The notes under the pieces: model-generated | The model's database searches: none | The model's input: only the letters and a program-made list of their open reading frames with translations | What the model was told of the DNA's origin: nothing | In this document: positions 33,656 to 47,035 of the stretch, one piece after another | Layout: every line of letters starts with the position of its first letter | How positions within the stretch are numbered: the first letter of the stretch is position 1 | Made by a program: the position numbers and the translations under genes | NCBI RefSeq assembly: GCF_029338235.1 | Contig: NZ_CP119785.1 | Location: 1,860,001 to 1,924,000, forward strand | Source: Haloarcula rara | GTDB lineage: Archaea; Halobacteriota; Halobacteria; Halobacteriales; Haloarculaceae | Length of the DNA stretch: 64,000 nucleotides | Reading direction: 5' to 3'

Positions 33656-34534
33656 TCAGCTGTCCTTGGGGTCCGTCAGGTCGAGCGCTCCGTCGTCTGA
33701 CGTTCTCTCGCTGCCGGTGTCGTCCATCGCGTCGAGCACATTCTCGACTGTGTCCCCGTCGACGGGGCCCGATTCGCGCGATTCACTGCCCTCGACCGTC
33801 GCCGAGGACACCGGTTCTGGGTCGAGTGACTCACCGGCGCCCTGGCCCGTGGTCGCGGTCCCGTCACCGAAGTCGAGACTGTCACCGAGCGAGTCGTCGC
33901 CCTCCGACTCGGCGGACGCCTCGACGAAGCCGCCCGACGTGGCTGCCGGCACTGCCCCGTCTGACTGTATCGCCGTCCGCAGGCGGTCGAGGAGGGCGTC
34001 GTCTACATCGTCGTCCGCTGCCAGTTCGATATCGCCCTCGCCAGCGACCGAGACGACCACTCGGTTCTCCCGACTCCAGACGTAGACGCCCAGGGCGACG
34101 GCGCTGACCACCAGTGCCAGGCCGCCGAAGATACGGAGCAACTCGTCGATCAGCGCGAACAGTTCGATGGCGGTCTGTATCAGCCCCAGTATTCCCCCGA
34201 GACCGACGGCACTGGCGGCCCCGGTGCCGCTATCCAGGGAGACACCCTCGGCGAAGCTGTCGAAGTTGAACACGTACCCGAACGCAACCATAACCAGACC
34301 CACGATACCGGCTTTCAGACCCGGCATGAGGAACTTCCTGTCACCGCTGGTGCGGCGCTCGACCGACTCCACGTTCGGCCGGTCGACTTGCCGGAAGTTC
34401 GCGCCCGGCTGCTCCGGGGTGAACACAAGTAGCCGCTGGTTGGTTACGACCACGCCACCCGACCCGATTCTGACCTCTTTGCGTATCGACTCGTTGTTGT
34501 GGAGGAGACCCCTCGCCTGATCGACCCAGCTCAT
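33656..34534 (-). CDS. membrane protein with PH-like N-terminal domain
   Basis: From ATG 34534 (MSWVDQARGLLHNNESIRKE) the 292-residue protein opens with a strand-rich domain containing GSGGVVVTNQRLLVFTPEQ, as in bacterial PH-like lipid/protein-binding domains. Two hydrophobic helices follow (about 83-103 and 128-152), then a very acidic Ser/Asp/Gly tail of about 110 residues. A longer frame to 34642 adds unlikely basic residues. Function unknown; divergent from a zinc-ribbon membrane protein with an 80-base gap. Confidence 0.72.
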   Translation of the reverse strand: MSWVDQARGLLHNNESIRKEVRIGSGGVVVTNQRLLVFTPEQPGANFRQVDRPNVESVERRTSGDRKFLMPGLKAGIVGLVMVAFGYVFNFDSFAEGVSLDSGTGAASAVGLGGILGLIQTAIELFALIDELLRIFGGLALVVSAVALGVYVWSRENRVVVSVAGEGDIELAADDDVDDALLDRLRTAIQSDGAVPAATSGGFVEASAESEGDDSLGDSLDFGDGTATTGQGAGESLDPEPVSSATVEGSESRESGPVDGDTVENVLDAMDDTGSERTSDDGALDLTDPKDS

Positions 34535-34614
34535 ACCCTTGTTTGTCGGGTCTTCGGTTATGAATCTGGCCACGACCCCAACGGCTAACACAGCGCCCCA
34601 CCGAACTACCCTGT

Positions 34615-35094
34615 ATGCGCAGTGACCCCCGCTGTCCGGCATGTGCCGGGAAGGTCAGCTCGACAGCGACGTGGTGTATGCACTGCGGGGAGGACTTTCC
34701 GACCGCGGTGGACGCCGACAGCGGGCGGCCTGTCCAGGACCGCGCAACCGAGAAAGCGGACTACGAGGAGTCGGTCGACGGCGGCAGCAGTGACGCCACG
34801 ACAGTCGGCTTCCTCGTCGCCATCGTCGGACTGGTGACACTCCCCTTCGCGACACCGCCGAATATGCTGCTGTTCTACGCCGCCGCCGCCGTCGGCTCGG
34901 GCATCTACGCCGCCAGACAGGCCTCGCTTCGCGAGGCGGCCTCGAAGGGCGGTCTCGCGCTCGCTGTTGCCCCCCTGGTCCTCTGGACGCTCTCGCTCGT
35001 GGTGCCCGGCACCGGCGGGCTCTCGTTTGGCAGCCTCCTGCCGGCGCTGGCCTACGCCGTCGTGGTGTCGGCCATCGCCCGCGCTATCGACTGA
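34615..35094 (+). CDS. zinc-ribbon membrane protein
   Basis: The 159-residue protein begins with a zinc ribbon, CPACAGKVSSTATWCMHCG (residues 8-26). A 35-residue acidic linker and four hydrophobic helices fill the rest (about 64-82, 85-103, 110-128, 135-155). Such haloarchaeal proteins are of unknown role. The ATG lies next to the divergent PH-like gene, so the two may share a regulatory gap. Confidence 0.75.
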   Translation: MRSDPRCPACAGKVSSTATWCMHCGEDFPTAVDADSGRPVQDRATEKADYEESVDGGSSDATTVGFLVAIVGLVTLPFATPPNMLLFYAAAAVGSGIYAARQASLREAASKGGLALAVAPLVLWTLSLVVPGTGGLSFGSLLPALAYAVVVSAIARAID

Positions 35095-35252
35095 GACGGT
35101 CGGGTGTAACGACGTTGCGGCGAATCGCCGGGGACGGATCCGACACATCCCGGCAATGGCTTCCAACTGACCGTCCGATGTGGCCACCGCCAGCGTCGTA
35201 TCAAAACTACCATGCCGCCCCGCGCGTAACTGCCGCTACCAAGGTGGCTCCC

Positions 35253-38560
<3,308 letters not shown>

Positions 38561-38564
38561 CGGC

Positions 38565-39785
38565 CTACAGGTCGACCAGGTCGAACGTGTAGTAGCTCAG
38601 GCCGGCAGCGAGAGCGATCCATCCCAGCATGAACAGTACCACGGCGGGGTCAGAGAAGTAAAACGGGAGGTCGCCGCCGCCAGCGGTACAGAACGCCTGG
38701 GCCTGCGTCTCGTTGGCGGTGATGTTTCCCACGTTCTGGAAGGTCTGTGTCTGCTCTGAAGTCGTGACGGTCACGGTGTTGGTCTGGTTGTTGGCCGCGA
38801 CTGTCGCGTTCTCGTAGGTACCCCCGGAGACGCTCTCACAGAGCACGCGCTTGTCTTCGTCCGGGAGCCCGGCTGAAAAGAGCGAGCCCTGGGTGTCGAA
38901 CAGGTTGTAGCGCGAGTACTGCTGTGGTCCCAGCTGACTCAGGGACAGATCCCACTGCTCCGCGAACTGCTGGAGGCGCGGCTGGACGTCATCGGAGAAG
39001 CTCGCCAGCATGCTGTTTACCAGCGTCTTGTACGCCTGGGTGGGCGAGGCCATCTTGAGGAACAGCACGGTGTTCCACCGCAGGGACCGGGAGAGGCCGA
39101 CGTCGTTGTAGAGGAACTTGCCCACTCCGTTGGCAAAGGAGTTCCAGCCGAAGGTGACGTAGACGTAGAAGATTGCGTTCACGATAATCGACCGGAGCGT
39201 CGTCGAGACGGCCCCGGAGATGCTGACAGCGATGGCGACCATCACCACCACGAAAAGCAGCGAGAAGAGCACGAACATCGTGTACATCTCGAGATTGAGG
39301 CTCAGGTCCGAGAGTATCATGAAGAGTGCTGTGATCGACGCTGCGATGAGGAACGGGACGGCGACGACCGCGCCCCGGCCGACGACTTTCCCGATGATGA
39401 CGGACCGACGCGAGAACGGGAGCGAGAGGAGCAGCTTCAGCGACCCGCTGGTTTTCTCCTTGGTGATAGCCGCGACGCCGACGAAGATCGTCACTATGGG
39501 CAAGACGACCGTCACGAGGTCGAGATAGATTCCTTCGATGACGAATCGGGTGCTCAGTCCACCGTCCGGTGGCGACGGCCCGATACCCTCGAAGTAGAGT
39601 CGGACAGCGATGGGCGCTACGAAGAGGACGGTGAATATCGCTGCCAGTACCCAGAGTCCTTTCGACCGGAGTGCGTCCTTGAAGTCCTTCTTGGCGACTG
39701 GGTACCAGTTGAACCGGTCGTGCAGCGCTCTGTCGGCCTGCTGGAGCTGCTTGCCGGCGGGGCTGGTCTCGTCACTGCCGCTCAT
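38565..39785 (-). CDS. ABC-2 type transporter permease
   Basis: The 406-residue protein begins cytosolically (KKDFKDALRSKGLW, typical of ABC-2 permeases). One helix is followed by the AITKEKTSGSLKLLLSLPFS coupling motif and four further helices. A large outer loop (about residues 245-375) is rich in Asn/Thr with Cys, and one final helix ends the protein. It partners the upstream ATPase, with which it overlaps by four bases (ATGA). Substrate unknown; the family includes drug, lipid and ABC exporters. Confidence 0.87.
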   Translation of the reverse strand: MSGSDETSPAGKQLQQADRALHDRFNWYPVAKKDFKDALRSKGLWVLAAIFTVLFVAPIAVRLYFEGIGPSPPDGGLSTRFVIEGIYLDLVTVVLPIVTIFVGVAAITKEKTSGSLKLLLSLPFSRRSVIIGKVVGRGAVVAVPFLIAASITALFMILSDLSLNLEMYTMFVLFSLLFVVVMVAIAVSISGAVSTTLRSIIVNAIFYVYVTFGWNSFANGVGKFLYNDVGLSRSLRWNTVLFLKMASPTQAYKTLVNSMLASFSDDVQPRLQQFAEQWDLSLSQLGPQQYSRYNLFDTQGSLFSAGLPDEDKRVLCESVSGGTYENATVAANNQTNTVTVTTSEQTQTFQNVGNITANETQAQAFCTAGGGDLPFYFSDPAVVLFMLGWIALAAGLSYYTFDLVDL

Positions 39786-40705
39786 GCTTTGACCTCCTGC
39801 TCGGTGTAGGCGGTAAACAGCTCTTCGAGGGACTGGTCCTCGGTCTCGAAGTTCTCCACGTCGACGCCCGCGTCGTTCAATGCGTTGAGGATATCCATCT
39901 TCTGTGTGCTTTTACAGCCGATTGCGACCCGCGACCCGTCGGTCTCGGTCACGTGAGCGCCGTCGATGCCCTCGACGGTGTCCTCGACGGTACTCACGTC
40001 GCCGGCGGGGTCCGCGAGCGTGACCCACAGTGTCATACCGCCCTGGACGGCGTCTCGGAGCCCCTCGATGGAGTCTTTCGCGATGAGCCGGCCGTCCTGG
40101 AGGATACCGACGGTGTCACAGACGGCGTCGACCTGGCTGAGGATGTGCGAGGAGAAGAAGATGGTCGCCCCCCGCTCGCTCTCCTCCCGGATGAGCTCGC
40201 GCATCTCCCGGGCGCCGTTCGGGTCGAGCCCGGTCGTGGGCTCGTCGAGGATGAGGAGGTCGGGTTCGCCGACCAGGGCCATCGCGAGGACGAGACGCTG
40301 TTTCATCCCCTTGGAGTAGCCGCCAGCCCGCCGGTCGATGGCGTCTTCGAGACCGACGCGCTCGAGCAGTTCTTCGGGGTCGTTGTCGGCGTTTTTCGCC
40401 TCGATGACGAACTCCAGATGTTCGCGGGCACTCAGTCGCTCGTAGACGTCGTAGCCCTCGGGGAGGACGCCGATTCGCTCCCCGATGTCCGCAGACTCCT
40501 CCTGCGCATCGCGCCCGAGCACTTTCGCAGACCCGGCCGTCGGGCGGACGAAATCGAGGAGGATGTTGATTGTGGTGGACTTCCCGGCGCCGTTCGGACC
40601 GAGAAAGCCGAAGACCTCACCTTCCTCGACGGTGAGGTCGACGCCGTCCAGGGCGACGACGTCGGCGTACTCCTTGCGGAGGCCGTTCAGTTCGATGGCG
40701 GTCAT
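39782..40705 (-). CDS. ABC transporter ATP-binding protein
   Basis: The 307-residue protein has Walker A GPNGAGKST (about 36-44), a Q-loop region, the signature YSKGMKQRL (about 134), Walker B LLILDEPTTG and the H-loop SSHILSQ. A C-terminal regulatory domain of about 90 residues follows. It powers the ABC-2 permease encoded immediately downstream. ATG 40705 is preferred over a codon 18 bases upstream because of a TATA-like element 28-30 bases before it. Confidence 0.92.
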   Translation of the reverse strand: MTAIELNGLRKEYADVVALDGVDLTVEEGEVFGFLGPNGAGKSTTINILLDFVRPTAGSAKVLGRDAQEESADIGERIGVLPEGYDVYERLSAREHLEFVIEAKNADNDPEELLERVGLEDAIDRRAGGYSKGMKQRLVLAMALVGEPDLLILDEPTTGLDPNGAREMRELIREESERGATIFFSSHILSQVDAVCDTVGILQDGRLIAKDSIEGLRDAVQGGMTLWVTLADPAGDVSTVEDTVEGIDGAHVTETDGSRVAIGCKSTQKMDILNALNDAGVDVENFETEDQSLEELFTAYTEQEVKA

Positions 40706-40728
40706 ATGCGACGGTTGCACCACCCTCA

Positions 40729-40739
40729 GGTATAGTCTT
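40729..40739 (-). promoter_or_regulatory. TATA box of the ABC exporter operon
   Basis: On the minus strand GACTATACC lies about 28-30 bases upstream of ATG 40705, in the short gap before the next minus-strand gene. Confidence 0.5.
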
Positions 40740-40757
40740 TCATATTACTCGCCACTA

Positions 40758-41033
40758 TCACACTTCATCATTGGGGTCGTGCGTCTCTGCCATCCGCTCG
40801 GCCTCCGTCGCGTAGCGCTCGCGGGTCTCCGGCTCCTCGACCGGCGTCAGGCGCTCGGGCTCGACGTCCTTCGCGGCCGTTACCGCGGTCCGCATCAGGA
40901 GGTTCGTCGACAGCTGCTTGGTGAGCTGTCGCTCGCCGTCGGTCGTCGCGTAGACGAGCGTCACCATCCGCTCGTCGCCGAAACTCGACCGCTCGACCAG
41001 CCAGCATCGGACCGTCGCTTCGGACTCGGTCAT
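40758..41033 (-). CDS. small haloarchaeal protein of unknown function
   Basis: The 91-residue protein begins MTESEATVRCWLVERSSFGD and has a strand-rich N-terminal half (VTLVYATTDGERQLTKQLS) and a Glu/Arg-rich tail. It is soluble, with a single Cys. No family recognised with confidence. It is separated from the downstream ABC genes by about 50 bases that hold their TATA box, so it is probably independently transcribed. Confidence 0.65.
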   Translation of the reverse strand: MTESEATVRCWLVERSSFGDERMVTLVYATTDGERQLTKQLSTNLLMRTAVTAAKDVEPERLTPVEEPETRERYATEAERMAETHDPNDEV

Positions 41034-41188
41034 GAGTGAGCAGTAGCCCCGGCGGTCGAAAGGGGTTTGCGGTACGGGACACCGAGAGCGGGCTGTCGGA
41101 CGTCGAATCTGCCCTACAGCTGCCGATTCTGTCCGTAGGTTTATTAGCCTGGATAGGTCAGGTTCAGGCGAGACTGTCCGTCATCTGT

Positions 41189-43493
41189 ATGTCAGGTATT
41201 GACCCTTTCGACGACGTTTCTCCCGAGCGAGAACCCCTCCGAGCGGGTCTCGCTCTCGTCTGTATTCTCGCGGTGGTGTTTGCGGCGGCGGCGTTGCCCA
41301 CGCTGTCGCTTGCCGGTGGGGTCGAGTCGGTCGGCTCCGAGAGCGTGCCCTTTGGCGGATCGTCTGACGGGGCTGGGTCCGGATCAGGATCCGGCGAGGG
41401 GAACGTGACGCCCGGTGACGGGCGTCTGACGCCCGGCGAACAGTTGGAGCGGTCCAGTCAGCGCTCCGGGGCCACGCCGACCGGGTCGCTGGACGACGCC
41501 GCCGGGAACGGAACCGAGGGACAGGCAAGCGGTGGCGAGGTCGGGAACCGGACTGGCGATGGCGACACCAGTCGAGAGGCGAGTGGTGATGCAACCGGAA
41601 ACCAGACCGTCGGTGAGCCCGGCGGCCAGACGAACAGCAGCGAGGACACCGGCGATGAGGGTGGTAGCGAGGCTGTGAACCAGACGGGTGACGGAGACAC
41701 CGGCAACCAGACGGGTGACGGTGGCGGGACGGGTGACGGTGACGGAACGGGTGACGGTGACGGAACGGGTGACGGTGACGGGACGGGTGATGGAGAGACT
41801 GGTGATGGTGACGGGACGGGTGACGGTGACGGAACGGGTGACGGAACGGGTGACGGTGACGGGACGGGTGATGGAGAGACTGGTGACGGTGACGGGACGG
41901 GTGATGGAGAGACTGGTGACGGTGACGGGACGGGTGACGGTGACGGAACGGGTGACGGTGACGGAACGGGTGACGGTGACGGGACGGGCGATGGAGAGAC
42001 TGACGACGAGACGAACGACGGCGACACCGACGACGAGTCGGACGACGAGACGGTAAACGACACACGGGCCGACAGCTACGACGTCACGCTGAACCGCTCG
42101 GCGACGGCCGGGGCCGTGGTCGAGGTCACGGTGACTCGTGACGGGGACCCGGCGGCCGATGTACAGGTGTCGTTCAACGGCGACTCGATCGGCACGACGG
42201 ACGAGGTGGGCACCGTCGTCGGGCGGGTCCCCTACGAAGACCAGCTGGACATCACGCTCGAGTCGGAGGCCCAGCAGTCGCTGTCGGCGCCGCCGCGGTC
42301 CCGCGGTGACCGGCTGTTTTCGGTTTCGGGTCCGCCCCCAGCGCAGGCGTCAAACGAGAGCTTCGCCGTGAACACCAACGTCTCCGTGTCGCTCTCGGGT
42401 CCTGTCCGCACCGGGCAAAACGTCACGCTGACCGCGACCGTCGACGGCGTCCCAGTGCGGTCGGCGGCGGTGACCGTCGACGGCGAACGGGTCGGCACGA
42501 CCGACGGCAGCGGCACCGCGACCGTTCCGTTGCCGGCGGAGCCGGGGAACTACACAATCGGCGTCTCGCGTGACGCCGTCAACGGGACGCGGACGGTGAC
42601 ACTCGACGGGCTCGTCGTCGAGACCGAGCCGACGCTCCCGCTCGCGCTGCCGGGCAGCGGCCTCGCTGTGACCGTCACCGCCGGCGGCGAGCCGGTCCCG
42701 AACGCGACAGTCGTACTGGACGGCGAGGCGGTCGGCGAGACGGACGGCAACGGCACCGCGCGCCTGACGCTCCCGTTCGCGGGGAGCGCAACCGTCACCG
42801 TCCGGCAGTACGGCCAGGTCGGCGAGGCTGTCGTCGGCGGTCTCTTCGTCAACCTCGCCGGCGTCCTCGTGGGCGCGCTCGCGCTCGCTGTCGGCGCGGG
42901 GTATCTCCTCCGGCGCCGGGGGTCTCCCGGGCCACCGTCGCGGGGTGGCTCCGACGGGCGACCCAGCTCGCCGTCAACGGCCTGCTGTGGCTGGCCGCCG
43001 CCCTTGATGGCGCACTCGGGCGTCTTCGCGCCCGCATCCTTCTGACCGTCGCGGCGCTGCGGGCGTTCGTCGCCCGCCGGCGGACGCCCGCGGAGCTGTG
43101 GGCGGCGCTTCGGGCCTGGGCGGTGGCGAAGGTCGCGGCGGCGAGGGCCTCTGCCGACGCGGCGGCGACCGCCGCCCGGAACGCCGACCCGCGTACCGAC
43201 GAGACCGACCCTGCCGATGACCGGACCACCGTCCGCGCCGCGTGGGGGCGCCTCGTCGAGCACGTCTCGTTGCGCCGGACCGACACCGCGACGCCGGGCG
43301 AAATCGCCGCCCACGCCGTCGAAGCGGACGACCTGCCGCCCGAGGCCGTCGGGGCACTCAGGAGGCCTACCGCGCCGTCGAGTACGGGCAGTACGACCCG
43401 GGCGACCACGTCGCAGCCGTCGAACGGGCCATCGAAGTCATCGAGCGCAGCGTCGAGCCCGGCGCGGACGAGGGCGGGGGTGACGCCGCGTGA
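41189..43493 (+). pseudogene. DUF4129-domain surface/membrane protein with Gly-Asp repeat region, two frameshifts
   Basis: From ATG 41189 the protein has a membrane helix (residues 18-36), a long Gly/Asp/Thr low-complexity stalk (about 165-275), two Ig-like/CARDB-like strand domains and a second helix near residue 555-575. The frame shifts at a G5 run (42918-42922) into a helical segment (RTPAELWAALRAWAV). It shifts again at GGGG (43351-43354) into AYRAVEYGQYDPGD, the DUF4129 end. Adding two bases gives 768 residues. It belongs with DUF58/MoxR clusters, and overlaps the next gene by a GTGA. Confidence 0.78.
41685..42000. repeat. short-unit tandem repeat encoding GDGDGTGDG runs
   Basis: About 300 bases are built from units such as GGTGACGGTGACGGAACG and the variant GGTGATGGAGAGACT in irregular order. 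They encode a Gly/Asp/Thr/Glu stalk. Such length-variable stalks are common in haloarchaeal surface proteins and change by slippage. Confidence 0.85.
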
Positions 43494-44092
43494 ATCTCCG
43501 TCGGCTCAAGCTGCTGTTGTTCGGGCTGGTCGGCGTTTCGGGTACCGTCGTCGCCGGCGCGCTCGTGTTCGCGCCGGACGCCCTGGGCGGACTGCTCCCG
43601 ACGCTTCGGCAGGTGACGGAGCTGGTGGACCCGCTCTGGGTCGGTGCGCTGGTCGGCGTCGTCGGGCTCCTGACCGCGTGGCACCTCGGCCACGGCGGGC
43701 GGCGGACGACCGCCTTCGACAGCGCCGTCGAGACGCCGCCGGAGTCGGTCACCGCCGAGGAGACGCCGCTTTCCGGCGCCGGCCTGGACGAGCGCTACGA
43801 GTCGGCCGTCGCCGACGCGCCCGGAGCGATGGACGCGCTGGTCGACCGGCTGCGGGCCACCGCGGTGACGACCTACGCGTTAGCGGCTGAGATTCCCCGC
43901 GAGCGGGCCGACCGGGCCGTCGCCGCCGGCGAGTGGACCGACGACACTGTCGCGGCGGCGCTGCTTTCGCCCGAGCGAGCGCAGCCGCTGGTGGCCCGGC
44001 TGCGGCTCTGGCTGGACCCGGAGAGCGAGCGCGAGCGACGGGTGAAACGGACGGTCAGCGCCATCGACGACCTCCGCCGGGAGGCGCCCTGA
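43490..44092 (+). CDS. two-helix membrane protein of the DUF58 cluster (DUF7269-like)
   Basis: The 200-residue protein starts at GTG 43490, overlapping the previous stop (GTGA). It has two transmembrane helices (about 8-28 and 50-66). A soluble helical domain with repeated Asp/Glu/Arg follows (ERYESAVADAPGAMDALVDR, AVAAGEWTDDTVAAALLS). Haloarchaeal DUF4129-DUF58 clusters routinely contain such a protein. It overlaps the DUF58 gene by one base, implying coupled translation. Confidence 0.78.
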   Translation: MNLRRLKLLLFGLVGVSGTVVAGALVFAPDALGGLLPTLRQVTELVDPLWVGALVGVVGLLTAWHLGHGGRRTTAFDSAVETPPESVTAEETPLSGAGLDERYESAVADAPGAMDALVDRLRATAVTTYALAAEIPRERADRAVAAGEWTDDTVAAALLSPERAQPLVARLRLWLDPESERERRVKRTVSAIDDLRREAP

Positions 44093-45444
44093 TGGGACGG
44101 CGCGTCCACCGCTGGCGCGGCGGCGTCGCCGCGGCGCTGACTCTCGTCAGCGTGGGGTTCCTGTGGGGGAACACCCTGTTGCTGGCGGCGGTCGTCGTCC
44201 CGCTCTCGTACATCGTCTACGGCTCGCTCTCGCGGGTCCCGCCCGACGCCGCCCTGTCGGTCTCCCGTACTGTCGTCGACGGCGAGCCCACGCCCGGAGA
44301 GCCGGTGTCGGTGGAACTTACCGTCGAGAACACCGGGCCGGCGGCGCTGACGGACGTGCGCCTCATCGACGGCGTGCCCGAGGAACTGGCGGTCGTCGAC
44401 GGCGCCCCGCGGGCCTGTATCTCACTGCCCGCGGGCGAGCGCGAGACGGTGGCGTACTCGGTGATGGCAAAGCGGGGGAGCTACACGTTCGGCCCGACGG
44501 CGGTCCGGATCCGGACGCTCTCGGCCAGCGACGAGGCCACCGTCGAACTCGCGGCCGACGGCGACGGGACGCTCACCTGTGCCAACACGGTCTCAGAGGT
44601 GCCCCTGACCGACGCCACGCTCCCGCGGGCGGGCACACTGCCGACGGACAGCGGCGGGGACGGCATCGAGTTCCACTCGACGCGCAGTTACCAGCACGGC
44701 GACCCCGTCAACCGGCTGGACTGGCGCCGCTACGCCAAGACGGGCGAGCTGACGACCATCGACTACCGCGAGGAGCAGGCGGTGCGAACCGTCTTGATTG
44801 TCGACGCCAGGCCGGCCGCCCGCCTGACCCCCGAGCCGGGCTATCCGACGGGGGCGGAGCTGTCGGCCTACGCCGCCGAGCGGCTCTTCGACGCGCTCTC
44901 GGCCGCGAACGTCGTCGTCAGCGTCGCGGCAGTCGGACTCAGCGACGAGGACGTCCCCGGCGGACTCGGGCCCGACGGGCTGGCCTGGGTCGACGACACC
45001 GACGACCACACGGCCGCGCGGGTCGCACAGCTGTTCGACGGCGTCGGGGCCGCCGCGGCCCGGGCGGCGACCGCGACGCCCGAACCCGAGGACCCCATCC
45101 AGCAGTCGAGCGCGCTGAAGACCGACGGCGGCGTCGGGGACGAGGCCCTGCAGGCGGTGCTCGCTCGGCTCCCGGCGACGGCCCAGGTCGCCGTCTTCTC
45201 GCCGCTCGCGGACGACTGGGCGACCGACTGTGTCGAGGCGTTCTCCCGGCGTGACTACCCGACGACGTTGGTCTCGCCGGATATCGCACGCCGTGACACC
45301 GTCGGCACGTCGCTGTTCGCCCTCGACCGGGCGGCCCGGCTCCGCCGGGCGGAACTGGCCGGCGCGACCGCCGTCGACTGGGACCTCGACAGCCCCATCG
45401 ACGTGGCGCTGCGGGCCTCGTTTGCGGACCTATTCAGTGTCTGA
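44092..45444 (+). CDS. DUF58 domain protein
   Basis: The 450-residue protein has two N-terminal transmembrane helices (about 10-45) and a strand-rich domain. The DUF58 hallmark follows at about residues 188-225: EFHSTRSYQHGDPVNRLDWRR and AKTGELTTIDYREEQ. A von Willebrand A-like alpha/beta region (RTVLIVDARPAAR) continues. DUF58 proteins accompany MoxR AAA ATPases and are thought to help assemble or activate membrane complexes. It is the third gene of the five-gene cluster. Confidence 0.87.
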   Translation: MGRRVHRWRGGVAAALTLVSVGFLWGNTLLLAAVVVPLSYIVYGSLSRVPPDAALSVSRTVVDGEPTPGEPVSVELTVENTGPAALTDVRLIDGVPEELAVVDGAPRACISLPAGERETVAYSVMAKRGSYTFGPTAVRIRTLSASDEATVELAADGDGTLTCANTVSEVPLTDATLPRAGTLPTDSGGDGIEFHSTRSYQHGDPVNRLDWRRYAKTGELTTIDYREEQAVRTVLIVDARPAARLTPEPGYPTGAELSAYAAERLFDALSAANVVVSVAAVGLSDEDVPGGLGPDGLAWVDDTDDHTAARVAQLFDGVGAAAARAATATPEPEDPIQQSSALKTDGGVGDEALQAVLARLPATAQVAVFSPLADDWATDCVEAFSRRDYPTTLVSPDIARRDTVGTSLFALDRAARLRRAELAGATAVDWDLDSPIDVALRASFADLFSV

Positions 45445-45446
45445 CC

Positions 45447-47029
45447 ATGGACGACGCACCCACGGACGAGGCGGGACTGCCCCCGACCAGCCGTGCGGTC
45501 GTCGTCGGTCTCTCCGCCGTGCTCCCTGCGCTCCTGTTCCTGAACACGGGGCTTGGCCGATTGCTGCCGGTCGTCGCGGCGACCGGGCTGGCACTCGCCG
45601 GCTCGCTGTGGCTGGCCGGCTGGGAGCGGTGGACCGCCGTCGGGCGCCTGCTCGCGAGCCTGCTCGTGGCGCCGACTGCCGTCGGGTTGCTGGCGGTGTC
45701 CGGAGGCGCAGTTGCTGTCGCCATCGGCGGGGGCCAGACCGGCCCCGGCGTCGCCGCGGCAGCGCTCGTCGCCCTCGGCGGGCTGGTTTCCGCCTTTGGA
45801 GCAGCAACCGCGCCGTGGGGCGTCTACGACCGCGACCGGGCGCTCGCCGCCGTCGGGCTCGCGGGCCGGACGATGGTGCCACTATCCGTGGCCGCCGGGG
45901 TGTCCTTCGCGTCGGGTCTCGTCAGACTCTCTTCGGGCGGCGACGGTTCGGGGACGCCCGTTGGCGCGCTCCTCGCGCCGGTCGTCGACCCGCTGTTCGC
46001 GCCGACCCCGGGACGGACACATATCGCCGTGTTCTGTCTGTTCCTCGCCGTCGTCACTATCGCCTTCGAGCGGGCGGCGATGTCGTTGCCGCTGACGGAG
46101 CTGCTCGCGGAGACGACCGACGACGTCGACCTGGCCGGTGCCGTCGAGTCGGGCAGCCGGGCGCTGGGCATCGCGAGCGTCGCCGCGGTCGCCCTGGGAC
46201 TCCTCGCGCTGGGTGTCGAAACCGGGCGGGGACAGACTGTCATCGCCGACACACTCCCGGCGGGGCTCTACGACCTGACGGTCAGTCTCACCGGTAGCCC
46301 CGGCGTTCGACAGGCCCTCTGGACAGTGCTCGTCGCCAGTATCGTTGTGCGCCTGGCGGTGTGGCTGGTCCAGCGGGCCGCCCGGAGTTCGGCCGACCGG
46401 CTGGCGACGGTGCTCGCGCCCTACGTCGGTGGGAGCCTGCTGGCCGTCGGGCTTTTCCTCGTGGCCACGCCGCTCCTCGATGCCCTCCTGGAGACGGTCC
46501 AGTCGGCCGCGCCCGCCCCGGTCGCCGCCGGCGTCACCCGGTTCGTGACGCCGCTGGTCGGGAACTACGGCGCCGACATCGTCTTGCTGGTGGCGGGACT
46601 CCTCCTGCTCAGTGTCACGGGCACTGCGATCGGCTGTCTCTGGCTCGCGCTGGTGACCCACTACCTCGACGAGCGCAACCCCGGCGTCCACGTCGGCGCT
46701 GCGGGCCTGTTCGGTGCGAGCGTTTTCGCGGCGACGATGGACGTCTCGACGTGGCTCGTTCTCGTCGGCCTGGTCGGCGCGGTGGTGGTCTGGGACGCCG
46801 GCACCTTCGGGCGGACGCTGCGACGCGAGGTGGGGCCCGTCGCCGAGACGCGCCGGACAGAACTGACCCACGCGGGCGGGACGGTCGCCGTCGGGGGCGT
46901 GGGCGCGCGCTGACGCTCGTGGTCCTCGAGGTCTCTACGGGTGCCCTGACGCCGGCACCCGGAACCGGCTACGCCACCCTGCTGGTCGCGCTGTTTGCGG
47001 CCATCGTCCTCGCCGTCGCACTGCGGTGA
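45447..47029 (+). pseudogene. polytopic membrane protein of the DUF58 cluster (DUF7519-like), frameshifted
   Basis: From ATG 45447, two bases after the DUF58 stop, the protein has at least ten hydrophobic segments. A stop at 46913 follows VAVGGVGAR. One added base near the G5 run 46893-46897 continues the frame with LTLVVLEVSTGALTPAPG and one last helix to 47029, giving 527 residues. The extra helix makes a better membrane protein, so the stop is probably an artefact. Such proteins end DUF4129-DUF58 operons in haloarchaea; function unknown. Confidence 0.72.
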
Positions 47030-47035
47030 GCTGTC

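Noticed and set aside
41181..42065. Minus-strand His/Arg-rich frame opposite the Gly/Asp repeat
   Set aside because: It is a low-complexity shadow of the repeat, with no start signal.
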